Origin: Capillidium heterosporum
Lineage: Eukaryota > Entomophthoromycota > Entomophthoromycetes > Entomophthorales > Capillidiaceae
Length of the DNA: 64,000 nucleotides
Assembly (NCBI GenBank): GCA_016630905.1
Contig: WBMQ01000009.1
Span: 124,001 to 188,000 of the forward strand
Direction: 5' to 3'
Shown here: positions 24,122-35,627 of the stretch, piece by piece
Layout of the letters: the number at the start of each line of letters is the position of its first letter
Numbering within the stretch: position 1 is the first letter of the stretch
Notes under the pieces: model-generated
Told to the model about the DNA's origin: nothing
What the model saw: the letters and a program-made list of their open reading frames with translations, nothing else
Databases searched by the model: none
Translations under genes and position numbers: made by a program

Positions 24122-25880
24122 CTAGCCCTTAGAGGCTGCAGCCTTGAACCAGAAGACATGGGGCATTACACTAGCGCAGCTGGATCCGAAGTTGTAGATA
24201 TCAAATAGATAGGTCCTTACCATCCTTCTCCAAGAAATGGGGCTGCTATTATCGCTAGTACGGATGTCCTTGCTCTTGGCTCCAAAGATGGACAAGGTTC
24301 GATCCTCCAAGAGCAAGATCTTTTCCTTTCAGAAATCTTCAAAAGATATTATTGAGAGTTTGATCTGGTTAAGGATTGAAGATCGAGGCCTTGTGCCGAG
24401 GTACGGCCCCATTTAATCGTGAGTAAGATGGAATTAATTGTTTTGATCAATTTCCTATCATCAAGCTCGGATTTACTGATGGAACTGAGGATAGATTTAA
24501 TCAACTTGGATATCATGAAGTCAATGTTACAATTGTCACCGTGGCTATCGGAGTGGATGTAGGTTTGATAAGGGTAGGTATACCTACCACCTTCCACCTC
24601 GCCAAGCTTGAACACATCACGGTGGTGGTAGTGAGTAATCAGTTCGAATTAGTTGAACTCGTTGAAACAGTGATCAAGATAATTATTGAGTTTAAAACAA
24701 CTTTACTGCAAACAATACCACTGAAGGTCTACATCACAACTAACCAAGAATGTTTATATTTGGGATTGACTTCATTACCACAAAAGATTATTTGATGGAT
24801 GGTATTGGTAGTGTAAGGTCCAGGGAGGTATCGCTGGATCCAGTCAATGATGGCATCATATTGGGAACTCATGACGTGGTAGGTTAGGAAAGCGGAACTA
24901 AGGCCCACTACTGCATTGGTGGCAAAGGCTTGAATTCTCCGGATGGCAGACCGGACAGCCAGGTGAAGGAGGTACATTATAAGGAGTGCCCATACAATGG
25001 TAGTCAAGTCTCAGTTTCAGGAGAGGATCGAAGAGACGGGTTGGGACTTGGAAGTGGAGTGGTGCTGAACCAAAGGGGGCTGGCTAGGTGGTGGTTGCGC
25101 AACCACTGGTACCACAGTGTTAGGGTCAAAAGTAGGGGTTGGTTGATAGGTCAACGTTGGTTCAAAGGGATAGACGGTATTAGTAACATTAATCACCCAA
25201 AGAAGATGAGATCCGAGGGTAGCAAGGATTGTCAAAAGGTAATAGGAGGCTGGAAGGATGGAAGGATGGAGAGACTAGACCACATAGTATTATTATACTG
25301 AAAATAAAAGTACGGGTAAAGGATAAATTTATTTAGGGACGAAGGATGAGATGAGGCTGCTGGGAACAGTTACGGCTAGGGATAGGGGATGAGTAACAGC
25401 TATTAAAAATAGCGAGGTGGAACGTTGTCAAGATGCTGGCTTTTGGTAGTCACCAAGGGGTTTAAATATCCTCTTGGTGCCTTGGTTGTAGTGATGTTAG
25501 CGGGATTGGGTTTCCCTTTGGCAATCCACTACTCTATAGATTAATTGAGTGTTTACCAAGTTTATCCAAAAAAGGCCAGTAGCTCTGTTAACTACTACTG
25601 ATGCGTTTTCCATTGTTAGAAGGTGTGGATCAGATAATGTGCTGTTAATAGTTAGAGTTCCCAGATTATGGTCAAGTTTAAGAAAATAATCAAGGTAATC
25701 GAAATAATTGATATGTGAGGTGGATTCGTAACTAAGATAGTTATGAATTGAGGAACAAAATTTTTTGAAAATTGATAAGATATAGCAAGAGAAAGGGAAC
25801 TAAAAAGAATAGATCTAAGACCTAATAATCGGAATTATGACGACCAGGGCTGTTACGGAAAGTATGAGTCCCATTCATAC
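24122..25880 (-). pseudogene. membrane-protein repeat family, copy A (longest, degenerate)
   Basis: Minus-strand similarity to two other places in the window (29545-30170 and 49540-50420). The best conserved block (25007-24800) encodes two likely membrane helices (IVWALLIMYLLHLAV and AVVGLSSAFLTYHVM). Before it lies a proline-rich stretch (QPPPSQPPLVQHH) and another hydrophobic segment. The frame breaks at a stop just before DLTTIVW, and further open pieces lie downstream (24615-24349 and 24316-24122). Only this copy carries the downstream hydrophilic pieces. Upstream flanks to about 25880 also resemble copy C. I do not recognise the family; it could be a dispersed gene family or part of a mobile element. 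Introns cannot be excluded as the cause of some apparent breaks. Confidence 0.5.
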
Positions 25881-26691
25881 CTTGAGAGCTCTATAGTTAG
25901 TTACCTTATAACCTTGGGAAATGAAATCTTGCAAAATAGGAATGAGCTCCTTTTATTCCGTAGGTTGAAATTTGTTGTTATCAGTTATACTTTGATCTTC
26001 TATTATAAATTTATCGAACTTTTTGTAGTTTTTTCACTATCATCTACCAGTTACACCATCTCTTCAATATATCAAGAAATTCTAAAGTCTATTGGTTGAA
26101 ATAGTATATTTCCATTTTAGGAGAACATTGACCATTATACAATTCTACGAAACCAAATTTCCATCCTACTTTAACCTTATCTGTGCTGGCATATATAGCT
26201 ATTAGTTACTTTTGACAGTTCAAAATAAAAGTTACAAATAATTGCCAAATTTAAAATAAATATGAATATAGGATATTCAGCCAGCATAGATAGGGCTAAA
26301 TCTCAGCCTTATTGACCTATATTAAGAGGTTTACTATAAAATTTTAAAACCGTATCTATAAAATATATACGTCTTTTTTGAGTATAATTATTCATACGCT
26401 CTTATTAAATTTTGTTTTTTTAATATAGGCTTTTATTGCTAGAAATAGATCTATTATCCTTGTACCTAAGTATATTAGTAAATATATTCATCATTCGGAT
26501 CTGAATTTAACTAGTTCCTTGATGGCATATAGATGTTAAAAATAGCGATATTTCAGCAGGTCGAGCATACATAGATAGCCAACAATTAAATTCAATCCAT
26601 AAGGATCAGTAATAAAATTCAACTTGATAAACGTACAGATAGAATATTCAGCCAAAGCCAAAGACAATAAAACACAAAAATGCTAGTTTAT
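25881..26691. other. intergenic
   Basis: AT-rich, no gene recognised; 3' flank of the F-box-like gene. Confidence 0.45.
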
Positions 26692-28077
26692 TTAGTTCAA
26701 GTAATGAATCTTACCAAATCTATCCAAATCTAAATTGCACCCCTCAACCTTGTAAAGTATAGGTGCGCATTTAAAAATCCAATTGATGAACGCATCTGAA
26801 CCATTCTCAATGTTGACTGCTATCAAGTTGGTGAGAGTAGTGTCAAAGTAGTTGAGATCCTTTTCCTGGCAGTTGGTATCAAAGTAGAGACTTAGGGATG
26901 TACAGTAATTCAAATTGGAAAGAAAAGTTAAAAATGTGGTGGATAAATCGGTCATTGACTCTAACTTCAACTTTCGAAGTTGGATGGTGGGTAAAAAATT
27001 GAAATACTTGCTTTTGAAGTTGCCATCCAGCGTCAATGTCGACAAGTTGATCAAATTGGTAAATACGACCTCTAGAAAGTTGAAGTTGCTGAACTTGAGA
27101 TTGTGTAGCTTTAGATTTAGCGATCGTAAACTTTGCATGTTGGAAATACTTTCCAATTCGTATGGGTTTGGGTGTTGGTAAGTGAGTTGACTCAAGTTAA
27201 ACCAGTTGTGCTCTAATACTACCTTTTTCTTGGGATCAATGTCAGTAACTATAACTAAAGAAGTTAGATTGGGCCAACTAGTTGGATTCGTCAGCTTGGT
27301 TAAAACTTTATCGGAACCTTCACCTAAAATTGCCAACTGCAAAGTTTGTACCTTAAATATCGGGATCAAGCAGTTGATATCGTCATCCTCTATAACAATA
27401 TAGTCTTGAGACGTTGCTAAATGCTTCAAGTTGTGTAGATTTCGGTTGATGTTTTTGAAAAAGTTGAAGGGGGTTTCGTAAACAAAGAAGGAGAAATGAG
27501 TCAGGTTTGGTAGAGCTAATGAACTGAGAAAGCTACTTTGCGATGATATATCTACGTAGTCTATAGTTAATTGGGTTAGGTGTGACAACTTGAATAAAAT
27601 TGAGCTGATGTTGATGTTCAAATCGGGATCAATTTCCAGTTCGTATCGCTTTAACTTGTCGAAGAATCTAGTAGACTCAGCAATGTCTATCAACTCTTGG
27701 AACTGATCCTCACCGTAGATAAACTCACTGTAGTTGATCAAGTGGTCGTACAAGACGAATTCGGTCTCTACATTAAATGGAAAGATCTTCTTGGACGACT
27801 TTATATGTTTGTTGTACTTTAAGACCATCTGCTTGACTTTCAAGTAGAAATCCAATTGATCGTTTTCAAAACTTTGGTTGGAAGTTGGTGACCAGTTGAA
27901 CTCTTTGGCATCAAATCCGGAAGGACATATACTTATGAGTCCATGCTTGAAAAATTGAGGGATAAGTTTAGTTCGTAGTTGGCGGTTCAAAGTTAGGAAG
28001 ATGTATCGGTCACTGCTGCTCAAGTCAAATAGAATCTCTTCCAGTAGAAAGTCGGGTAAGGTTAGTAAGTTAAACAT
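26692..28077 (-). CDS. F-box-like / leucine-rich repeat protein
   Basis: A single-exon frame of 461 residues. The N-terminus (LPDFLLEEILFDLSSSDRY, about 7-25, then IFLTLNRQLR) has the spacing of a divergent F-box: Leu-Pro, an EIL helix, then a hydrophobic helix with conserved-looking NRQLR. The rest shows irregular leucine-rich repeats with recurring L..L.L......L patterns (NLTHFSF, LTQLTIDYVD, LRSLNLKLHNLKF, LSTLTLDGNF, LRKLKLESM). This architecture suggests an SCF ubiquitin-ligase substrate adaptor, with Skp1 bound through the F-box and the LRRs choosing a target. The F-box is weak by eye, so the functional call is inference. Such proteins form large lineage-specific families in fungi. The frame is clean and codon use looks coding. 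Confidence 0.72.
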   Translation of the reverse strand: MFNLLTLPDFLLEEILFDLSSSDRYIFLTLNRQLRTKLIPQFFKHGLISICPSGFDAKEFNWSPTSNQSFENDQLDFYLKVKQMVLKYNKHIKSSKKIFPFNVETEFVLYDHLINYSEFIYGEDQFQELIDIAESTRFFDKLKRYELEIDPDLNINISSILFKLSHLTQLTIDYVDISSQSSFLSSLALPNLTHFSFFVYETPFNFFKNINRNLHNLKHLATSQDYIVIEDDDINCLIPIFKVQTLQLAILGEGSDKVLTKLTNPTSWPNLTSLVIVTDIDPKKKVVLEHNWFNLSQLTYQHPNPYELESISNMQSLRSLNLKLHNLKFSNFNFLEVVFTNLINLSTLTLDGNFKSKYFNFLPTIQLRKLKLESMTDLSTTFLTFLSNLNYCTSLSLYFDTNCQEKDLNYFDTTLTNLIAVNIENGSDAFINWIFKCAPILYKVEGCNLDLDRFGKIHYLN

Positions 28078-29544
28078 GCTCTTGGATTAAAAGATTTACT
28101 TTTGAAGCGACTTGCATCCTATTTATACGATTTCTATTCAAAGAGTTTCATATTTAAAATTTCTGCTATCACATGTAATAGAAATTATAAATCATTTTAT
28201 TTGGAAGCCGAAATTTGGTAATAAACTAATCCTTTGGAGTCTTTCTAATTACATCTATGTCGAATAATTTGACTAATAATCATTAAGAAATGACTTTAAT
28301 TGTACTCTAAGATTGGCCATGTTGCAATTAAAGATTTATGTGATGACGCTAAAGTTCAAAGATAGATTAGCCTAAATAGCTGATTTACTTGAACTTTGCT
28401 TATGTAAACTTGAATATTTTATCAAACTCCTTAATTTCATCATTATGAATAGTTCAAATGCAAATAAATGAAGCTTAATTGATATGATTTCTTTATACTA
28501 TGGGTTTTGAAGACTTGGGCTGAAACTTACTTAAATCCTATTGGAAATTATAATCGAGATTAAGTTGTAGTTTCTAGGTTAATGAAAGCATTTGCCTTAT
28601 ATTTAATGATAATTACCACTATCTCGCTATGATCCTTGTAGGCTGGAGCATTTATCGATTATACTGGAGTATCTCTATACATCTTGTTTTGAATATACAA
28701 TTGCTAAATATCACCCATATTAAATACTATCGCTTCGATAGAAATGAGTATAAGCCTATTTTACTATATTGCTCTAAATTATTGGCGCAAGTTGTATACA
28801 ATTACTTATTAGCTTTAGGTAAACACACAAATACAAAATTTAATTTCAAAGTGGAATTTAAACTAAAGTACACTTCCAATATCAAATATCAGTAGCTATG
28901 AATCGATATTGATATTTACGGTATGAAACCTTTGGTTATAAGTTATGTTAAATGATATTTCATTAATATATACCATAAAAGTAGTATTAAATAGGACCCA
29001 CTTTCATTGACATGTATGGTACCTTCTCTGGCTTACACATCATCTATAAAGCTCATCAGTAAATAATTTTAGAATCATCGACAAAGTCAAATTGATTTTG
29101 ATTCAACTATAGATTATGACTGAGCATCAGTTCAATTTTATATTTGAACGAGACTGCAAAAGCAATTTCTTTCATCAAACTGTTGAAGTGATCAATTTTC
29201 AATACCTTTGGAGGTGATAATACTTTGTAGCTTTTGTATTGAGTGATATTAGGTGATGCTATATTGTATTTTATAAAAAGTAAAGTTAATGGTATATATT
29301 TATTTTCATTACATCAACAATAATTTATTAAAGTCCTACGATCCTTATCACAATTCTACTTCAAAAATGCACAGAAGGATAACTCAAACATTTCGGATAC
29401 ATACATCTCACCCAAATCGACTTTATTAGCATGTAATTTACTACTACTTATTTTTAGGAAGAAATCATTACGGCTCCTTTAAGCAGATTTATTACAGCCA
29501 CCTTGACATTTAAAGATATATTTTATTTTATTTTGATTATATAT
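28078..29544. other. intergenic, 1.5 kb
   Basis: Very AT-rich. One open frame (28629-28895) reads as low-complexity hydrophobic sequence without start context or similarity. No RNA gene seen. Confidence 0.45.
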
Positions 29545-30170
29545 GTAGGGTCCAGGGAGGTGTCGTTAAATCCAACTAATGATGGTGTCATGTTGTGAGC
29601 AAATGATATGATAAGTCAGGAAAGCAGAACTAAAATTTATCACTGCATTAGCCACAAAGGCCTGAACTTTCTAAATGGCAGAGCGGATAGCAAGGTAAAG
29701 AAGGTACGTCATCAGGAGCATTCATAAGATAGCAATCGAATTTCAGGTCTAGGAAGGAATTGAGGGGACGGATTGAGACTTGAGTACAGACTGGAGCTGG
29801 ATAGAAAGAGGCCTATTAGGTGGTGGTTGAGTAGCAGTTGATGCCACGATAATAGGGTTAAAGGTGGGGTTGGCTTGAAAGAGTCAATTATATTGATGAA
29901 ATCAATCGTTCAAAGGAGGTGAGATTCAAGGATAGCGAGGATAGTCAGAAGATAATAAGAGGCTGGGAAAACAGGGAGATTGAATCGCATAGGAATACCA
30001 TGCTGATAAATGAAGAGATTTTCTAACGATAAGCCTTTATTCAAAAGACTAGGAAATAAAGTATGGTCGTAAGTAACAGCTAGGGGGATAGTGAGGTAGA
30101 ACGCTGTCAAGATGCTGGCTTTTGGTAGCGACCAAAGGGTTTAAATACCCTTTGCTATTTTGATGGTAGC
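29545..30170 (-). pseudogene. membrane-protein repeat family, copy B
   Basis: Minus-strand relic aligned by eye with copies A and C. The N-terminal part is best preserved here (30110-29910), with segments such as AVTYDHTLFPSLL and ASYYLLTILAILESHLL; a stop follows where copies A and C continue with LLWVI or VLWVI. The downstream helix block near 29740-29550 is still readable in DNA (GGTCCAGGGAGGT.. on the plus strand) but frame-broken. The upstream AAGATGCTGGCTTTTGGTAG segment and a TTTAAATACCC string are shared with copy A. Non-functional as it stands. Confidence 0.5.
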
Positions 30171-30573
30171 TATCTTAAGTGAGATTTAGGTTTACCCATC
30201 CTCGGTTAAACTACTAAATAAATAAATTAAACTTAGGTCAAACTTAACCAGAAGATCCAGTATAAAATGAGCGAGGATTAAGATATATAAAAGCTACATA
30301 GCGTAGAGAGGAACATGAAACTTGTAGTAAGTAGCTTTGGAATGACTAGCCCAATATCAAAAGTGTAAAATCTCGAAAGAGAACTTTTGAAAAATAATAT
30401 GATGTGTAATCAACTTTGCTACATTTAAAGATATAGTTTGTACATTAAATATGGTATCCATTTAATATGTGTTGGTTTTATATATTAACTTCAAGTACAG
30501 TCACAAAACTCTGTCAACTTTAGAGTTTAAAGGTACAAAAATCATTTATTATTTCAATTCATCAAAAAATATT

Positions 30574-30858
30574 CTACTCAACCGGAAAACGTGGACCGTA
30601 GGATCACTTGTTGGTGTCACAAGGACCAAGCCGATCGGGCCTAAGACATAGTAGCCTATCTGACCCTCTTTTAAAGCAGTGGGCCTTACTTACCCGTAGA
30701 GATCTTGCAAAATTGTTTCGATGATCCACACCTGTTTTTTTACAATCCGACTTGCAGTGGTAGTGGCATTACCTCCCACTATCACTGGCAGTACAAACAT
30801 CCTGGCATCCTAACATTAAGCTAACTAAATTTATAGTCAGTAGGATGAATTTGAACAT
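30574..30858 (-). pseudogene. dead paralogue of the cysteine-rich secreted protein
   Basis: Reading from an ATG at 30858, the translation follows the intact gene at 32849-33136 over its whole length: a signal peptide, LGCQDVCTASD, CKSDCKK, DHR, DRLLC and a final stop, 95 codons versus 96. Two in-frame stops interrupt it: TAA where the intact gene has Leu/Ser before the third Cys, and TGA where the intact gene has Trp in its C-terminal WSCGQKC. Spacing is otherwise almost untouched, so inactivation is by point mutation and probably recent. Confidence 0.75.
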
Positions 30859-31649
30859 ATTTAATCAAAGTTTGAATTAATGGATTTAACATTATAGAGT
30901 AAATTCAGTAAATTACATATACCTTTTGACGTTCAGGTTGCAATATACCTATTTCAGTTTACATAAATGCTTTTTTATGGAGTGATGCCAAGTTCTCCAG
31001 GCTTATAAATTAAGCTAATCTTTTAAAGCACTTAAAGTTGGAGATGGATAGATGCACGTTTCTAAAAGTTGGAAAAATATAAAGTACATCTAATAAAAAT
31101 TATCCTATACATTATATAATCGATTGAAATTCACCTTTCCTGGATTTACAATACGGTAAGGAGTACTGGAGGTGTTATGAAATTGAACTAACTTTGGCTT
31201 TTTGTCGTAGACATTCAACTTTTAGTTCACCAATCGATCTATTTGTTCCGAGATGAATGTATCAATTATAACAGCTAAAACTAATAGTATGGGCACTTTT
31301 ACTAGAAAAAACTTGATGCATCCAAATTTTAGGTATAAGTGCAAAGTGACTGAAGGTTAATGGATATTATGGTTAAAAGCTGTAGGGGAGTATAATATGC
31401 TGACCCCAACCAACTCTGCTGCACCGTGTAGATTTCCTTTACAATTTAAAAACAAACATTCCGCGAAGATAAGAATTTGATAAAATTACATACTATAAAT
31501 CCAAACTTGTTGCGTCTAGAAGCATATAGATAACATTAAAGCACATCAAAATTTTATTTACTCCAGCGCTATCAATTAGCTCTTTACTAAATTTGATAGC
31601 CACATCTCTATCACTTACTTAGCCTGCATCCAACGTAAATCAAATGAAT
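30859..31649. other. intergenic
   Basis: AT-rich spacer between two relics of the cysteine-rich family. No feature recognised. Confidence 0.4.
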
Positions 31650-31940
31650 CCAGTGAATCAGACACTTGAGACCACAAGATAACTCGTATTGGGGATAGAA
31701 TTCTTTCTTGGAGAGGAGGATACAAGTGATGCCAGCTGGGTCATACCGCCTGCATTTCTTGAAACCACACATTCATTTGATCTCAAATTCAAGCAGGTTT
31801 TGGAGGGCCGATAAATCACAACCTGGCTTGCAAATATAGAAATAGTAGGAAGAATTTTCTTCTAGTCTACAGACTTTTATACACGATAGGACTTCACCAA
31901 GTATGCTGTAGGTAAGTAGTATTTCTTTGACTCTAATCAT
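31650..31940 (-). pseudogene. second dead paralogue of the cysteine-rich secreted protein
   Basis: From an ATG at 31940 the frame gives CIKVCRLEENS, then YICKPGCDLSA, which closely matches YKCKPGCDISA of the intact gene, then an in-frame TGA, then a cysteine-containing tail with LSCGLKC matching WSCGQKC. The central part is more diverged than in the copy at 30574-30858. An intron around the TGA cannot be fully excluded, but the intact relative has none. Confidence 0.6.
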
Positions 31941-32761
31941 TTGGATTTGAATTTGAATAAATAATTTTATATAGCCGGTACAGTTGGTGAACTATATATA
32001 TACCTTCCTCTACCCGAGCTCATGTCTATTTGCTACATCTCAATTTTAAATCTCATCTTTTACATATAATCCTAAGCGCCTCGTACCCTTCCAACTGGAT
32101 CAATGTTTGGGAATGCTGAAATTGTATAGGATTTGGCCATTTGTAGAAATTACTATATGTAGTTAAGCCCTATATAAGTTAGTGACACTTATGTTCAAGA
32201 AATTGAAGTTTATATAAAGAGCAGTTTACTTCAATCGATCAATAAGCCACTCTACTAATTCATCTTTATCCTTTTGAAAAACTAATATAGAAACGAAAGT
32301 TAAGCATATACAGCTAAAGTTATCAGTCTATAAAGTTTTTGAAGTTTAATTTATAGGTAAGGTCTATTTAACATGTATTTTTATAATTTTTGTAGCGTGT
32401 ACTAGAGATATATTTATCGGAATGGTGGTCCTCACATCAATTTTCTGCACCGCAGCTCATCCCAAATGGCATCCTATTTTTTATACTTTAGAGACTAGAA
32501 AAATGTAATTAAAGGAAAATTAGACATAGTCACTATGAAAAGGAAGTTTAAAGAACTCTTCTGTAAAGGAAATCTACTATGAGGGGTAGCAAAGCTATTG
32601 CACTATGTGAAGCTAGATGTCAAAGGCAAATCTGAAACCAGCTGTCCTGAAATAAGTTAAATTTTGGAATTCTTGAAAATGTATTAAAAGCTACAGCCTT
32701 TGTTGATCCTATCTGCACTAGATGCATTTAGTCGTTAGAACACAACTTTGAACTAAACTTC
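31941..32761. other. intergenic
   Basis: AT-rich; no gene or RNA recognised. Confidence 0.4.
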
Positions 32762-32791
32762 AAAATTTTAAAATTTTAAAATTTTAAAATT
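32762..32791. repeat. short tandem repeat AAAATTTT
   Basis: Nearly four perfect copies of an 8-base unit AAAATTTT, just downstream of the cysteine-rich gene. Confidence 0.9.
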
Positions 32792-32848
32792 GAAAAAATG
32801 TACAAATATATTTATTATTTTATAGTGCGTCTCTAAACTGATATAGGA

Positions 32849-33136
32849 CTATTTTTTCGGGCATTTTTGACCACAGGACCAACTGTAAGAATTGCAGGTG
32901 CCTGTCATAGTAGATTTGCGACACAGTAGTTTATCGAACCCATCTCGGTAGCAGCTAACTGAACCCTCCTTTAAAGTAGTAAAGAATGCGTAGCGATGAT
33001 GTCGAGCTGATATATCGCAACCTGGCTTGCATTTGTAGATACAGAGTGATCCAGCATCTTCAGAGGTCGTACAGACTTCTGTACAACCTAAGACTAGGTA
33101 CACCAAACCTAAACTTAGTAGAATCGTTCTTAACAT
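32849..33136 (-). CDS. small cysteine-rich secreted protein
   Basis: 95 residues from the ATG at 33136. I chose it over an in-frame ATG 66 bases upstream because it starts a standard signal peptide (MLRTILLSLGLVYLVLG) and follows a TATA element by about 40 bases. The mature part carries ten cysteines in about 78 residues (CTEVC, LC, YKCKPGC, SC, LLC, TC, SC, KC), suggesting five disulphides and a compact extracellular protein. It ends in a lysine-rich tail (CPKK). I recognise no family; the KCKPGC motif is kept in one dead paralogue and partly in the other. Effector, adhesin fragment or inhibitor roles are possible but unsupported. No intron. Confidence 0.72.
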   Translation of the reverse strand: MLRTILLSLGLVYLVLGCTEVCTTSEDAGSLCIYKCKPGCDISARHHRYAFFTTLKEGSVSCYRDGFDKLLCRKSTMTGTCNSYSWSCGQKCPKK

Positions 33137-33172
33137 TTGAATAAGCTTTCTATAGTAGATAAATCTAGTGAG

Positions 33173-33181
33173 TTTTATATA
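33173..33181 (-). promoter_or_regulatory. TATA box of the cysteine-rich gene
   Basis: TATATAAAA on the minus strand about 40 bases before the chosen ATG at 33136. It supports that start and implies a very short 5' leader. Confidence 0.5.
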
Positions 33182-34310
33182 GCTTGAATTTTTGACAACC
33201 ATGCAGTTTTGATAGACTTGATGATGGATATCAATTTGGAACTGATTAGCGACGGTTGAATTTGTGTGGGATAACCTTCAACCTTAACCTATTCAATGGC
33301 GTACGATAGGTTGAAATTTTTTCTTTAGCTGTGCTTTTAGGTTGCCGGTTAACAGTGCTACAAAAACTGATGAGTTGTATAAGTAGATAATACTTGCTTG
33401 CTAAAAACATAAGGTTCATCAAGGTTAGCCTATTTAAATAGGTTGCTAAACTATGTCACTGATTTAGCATCTTTTATATAACATTTTTAGACTAAACTAG
33501 CGAAAATGTTAGATTAGATCTGTAAAAAGGTATAATCTAGAGTCAATTTTATATCACTCACATTAGAATGAGTATGTGGCAATACAATAACTTGAAATTT
33601 ATAACATATATATTAATAACTATAATAGCATATAGTATTATACATAGGCAATTTGTATTATTTCATATTTTATATCTCACACCTGAATATAAATTGTCAA
33701 GTTAGCTCTTTAGCTAAGTTGTACATCGAACAGTTAGATTATTTTCATAACTCACAATAGTGCCACTGTCTGACAGAATACTGCAGGCCATGTGTCGTTA
33801 TTTCTTCCTTATGCCTACCTCTCTCTAATTGAAAAGAATCGATCTATACGTTGTTAAATGATGACTTTCCTCTGAGCTACGCTATATATATCGGAGCTTT
33901 TGCACAGAAAGACGAGGCTTTTTTATTTTCAGTTTAGATTCGGGTTTTGTTTTTGAGATCATAGATTTAAGTTGGATTAGTTTAATTGAAGTTTTAAAAA
34001 AGATTCCTAGCCGGTAATTTTGCTGGGATTGAGGGCTGAGTATTTCTATTGGTTGTAAGGTAACTGCCGGGTCTATATTAGTCAGTCCATAGCATGATTA
34101 CACATGCCACGTCCCTTGCTGAAGGACTCTCGAAATTCTGCAAAATTCACTCGGCCGGAAGTTCAAATCAGTGGCTAGACACTCAGCGAAGACGATCAAC
34201 CAATATCAAATATAGTATTTTACTTTTTATATTGGATTACATGCAAGTTGGTTGGATACGAATGTTTATTTCTAACTATAATTCAAAAATATATAGTTTT
34301 TGTAGGACCA
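33182..34310. other. intergenic
   Basis: AT-rich spacer. A segment at 34100-34190 has tRNA-like strings (a GTTCAAATC B-box-like word) but does not fold as a tRNA. No gene supported. Confidence 0.45.
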
Positions 34311-35627
34311 CTACATTGCTGCTATTGGTACGAAGAGCGCTAGATCGTTCAACGCCTCGGCGATCTGGTTGGAACGGTCCTGATACTCTTCAGCTTTTGT
34401 GACGTTCATATGGTTCTGGTTCAACCATTTCTTGGGCAACGGCTTCAGTGGGATGACTTTCTTATCGTCTTCGTCCTCAACCTTATCCTTACCCTTTTCT
34501 TCGCCCTTATCCTTGCTCTCGCCAAATGGGGTGAAGCTGCGGCTCAGGTCCTTGGGTGCAGCTTTCAAACTGCGCAGATAGGGTAGTATCTGAGCTAAAG
34601 TAAGCTTCTTGTACTTTCCTAGGATCGGATTGGTGTATTGGTTCAGGGGTAGGGACAAACTTCGACTCTGACCCTTCTTGGTCAATGTTTCGAACTCCGA
34701 TTTGGGCATGACTTCTTCAGGTGGTATCAATTTCCTTGGGTACTCGGCGTATGTGTAGCAAAAACTATTGCTGGTTGAGTTTAAGGTGCTTTTGACCGAG
34801 CGGTTGAAGGGAAGCATAATATTGTCCTCGTGCACCTGCTTATCGTCCATGATTCCACTGTATTTGGAGTTAGGATGCAGCTCCAACCATTTGCTGTACA
34901 GCAAGTCTACAAAGGCGTGGTGCAGGTAAAATATGGGATCATTAGGAGAGAAGGGGAAGGCAAAGTCACTGGGGCTATAGCCCAAGGCGTTGTGGGGTGA
35001 CCCGTGGTACAGCTCCAATTGATAAACAAACTCGCTGAAATCAGGTTCGTTGAGCAAAAGAAGCAGCTGCTCAGGAGTAGGAAAGGATGAGCATTTGTTG
35101 CCCTCGTCAAACCTTCGAATTAGACAGTGGGGTTCATCTACAACCGTCATCCAGCCGGCAAACGGGCCGCTGGTAAGGCAGTACTTCCTGTTAGGATCCC
35201 CTTGCCCACCCATATAATGATTGCTCAATACGGGTGAGCGTTCGGGGTGTTTACAGTCGTAAGACCAATCCCAGTAGGGTAAAACAATAGTGGGGTCGAT
35301 CCTCTGCAGCTCAACCTCGTACATTTTTATGAAGTAGCGGTGCCAAGCTAGAAACGGGGGTACACCATGCGCTTCGTCGTAGCACTTGATATGTACGTTG
35401 ACTAGTTTTTCGTACCTGGATATTTTACCATCAGGTTGAGGGTTGTGTAGCTTCTTGACAGCTGCTAGGTAGGCATCCAACTCCGACTTACTGAGGTCAC
35501 GTATCTCTCTTCGTAAAGCTGGTTTTACACATCGTCCGTCAACGATAGTTGCACTATACGGTGAACTTTGACAGATTATAGCTTGAAGCAGGGTCAAGGT
35601 TATAGGGATGATGTAGCTGAGTAACAT
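34311..35627 (-). CDS. secreted tyrosinase (copper type-3 phenol oxidase)
   Basis: 438 residues from the ATG at 35627; an in-frame ATG at 35741 would precede and spoil the signal peptide (MLLSYIIPITLTLLQAIIC). Copper site A is complete: His79, His87 and His96 within VNVHI.. AHGVPPFLAWHRYF, followed by DPTIVLPYWDWSYD. Copper site B has HGSPHN (His208, His212) and NDPIFYLHHAFVD (His236/237). The enzyme family hydroxylates monophenols and oxidises diphenols to quinones, feeding melanin or cross-linking of cell wall or proteins. A short C-terminal extension with a Lys/Glu/Asp-rich patch (about 370-395) follows the catalytic core. No intron. It is a close relative of the broken tyrosinase at 45511-47531, sharing the PYWDW and HPNS words. 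Confidence 0.93.
   Translation of the reverse strand: MLLSYIIPITLTLLQAIICQSSPYSATIVDGRCVKPALRREIRDLSKSELDAYLAAVKKLHNPQPDGKISRYEKLVNVHIKCYDEAHGVPPFLAWHRYFIKMYEVELQRIDPTIVLPYWDWSYDCKHPERSPVLSNHYMGGQGDPNRKYCLTSGPFAGWMTVVDEPHCLIRRFDEGNKCSSFPTPEQLLLLLNEPDFSEFVYQLELYHGSPHNALGYSPSDFAFPFSPNDPIFYLHHAFVDLLYSKWLELHPNSKYSGIMDDKQVHEDNIMLPFNRSVKSTLNSTSNSFCYTYAEYPRKLIPPEEVMPKSEFETLTKKGQSRSLSLPLNQYTNPILGKYKKLTLAQILPYLRSLKAAPKDLSRSFTPFGESKDKGEEKGKDKVEDEDDKKVIPLKPLPKKWLNQNHMNVTKAEEYQDRSNQIAEALNDLALFVPIAAM

Noticed and set aside
28629-28895. 88-codon plus-strand frame
   Set aside because: Low-complexity AT-driven composition, no homologous pattern and no supporting signals.
34100-34190. tRNA-like segment with a GTTCAAATC B-box-like word and, on the minus strand, a GGCCGAGTG A-box-like word
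   Set aside because: The two boxes lie on opposite strands, and neither acceptor nor anticodon stems can be formed; at most a decayed tRNA-derived fragment.
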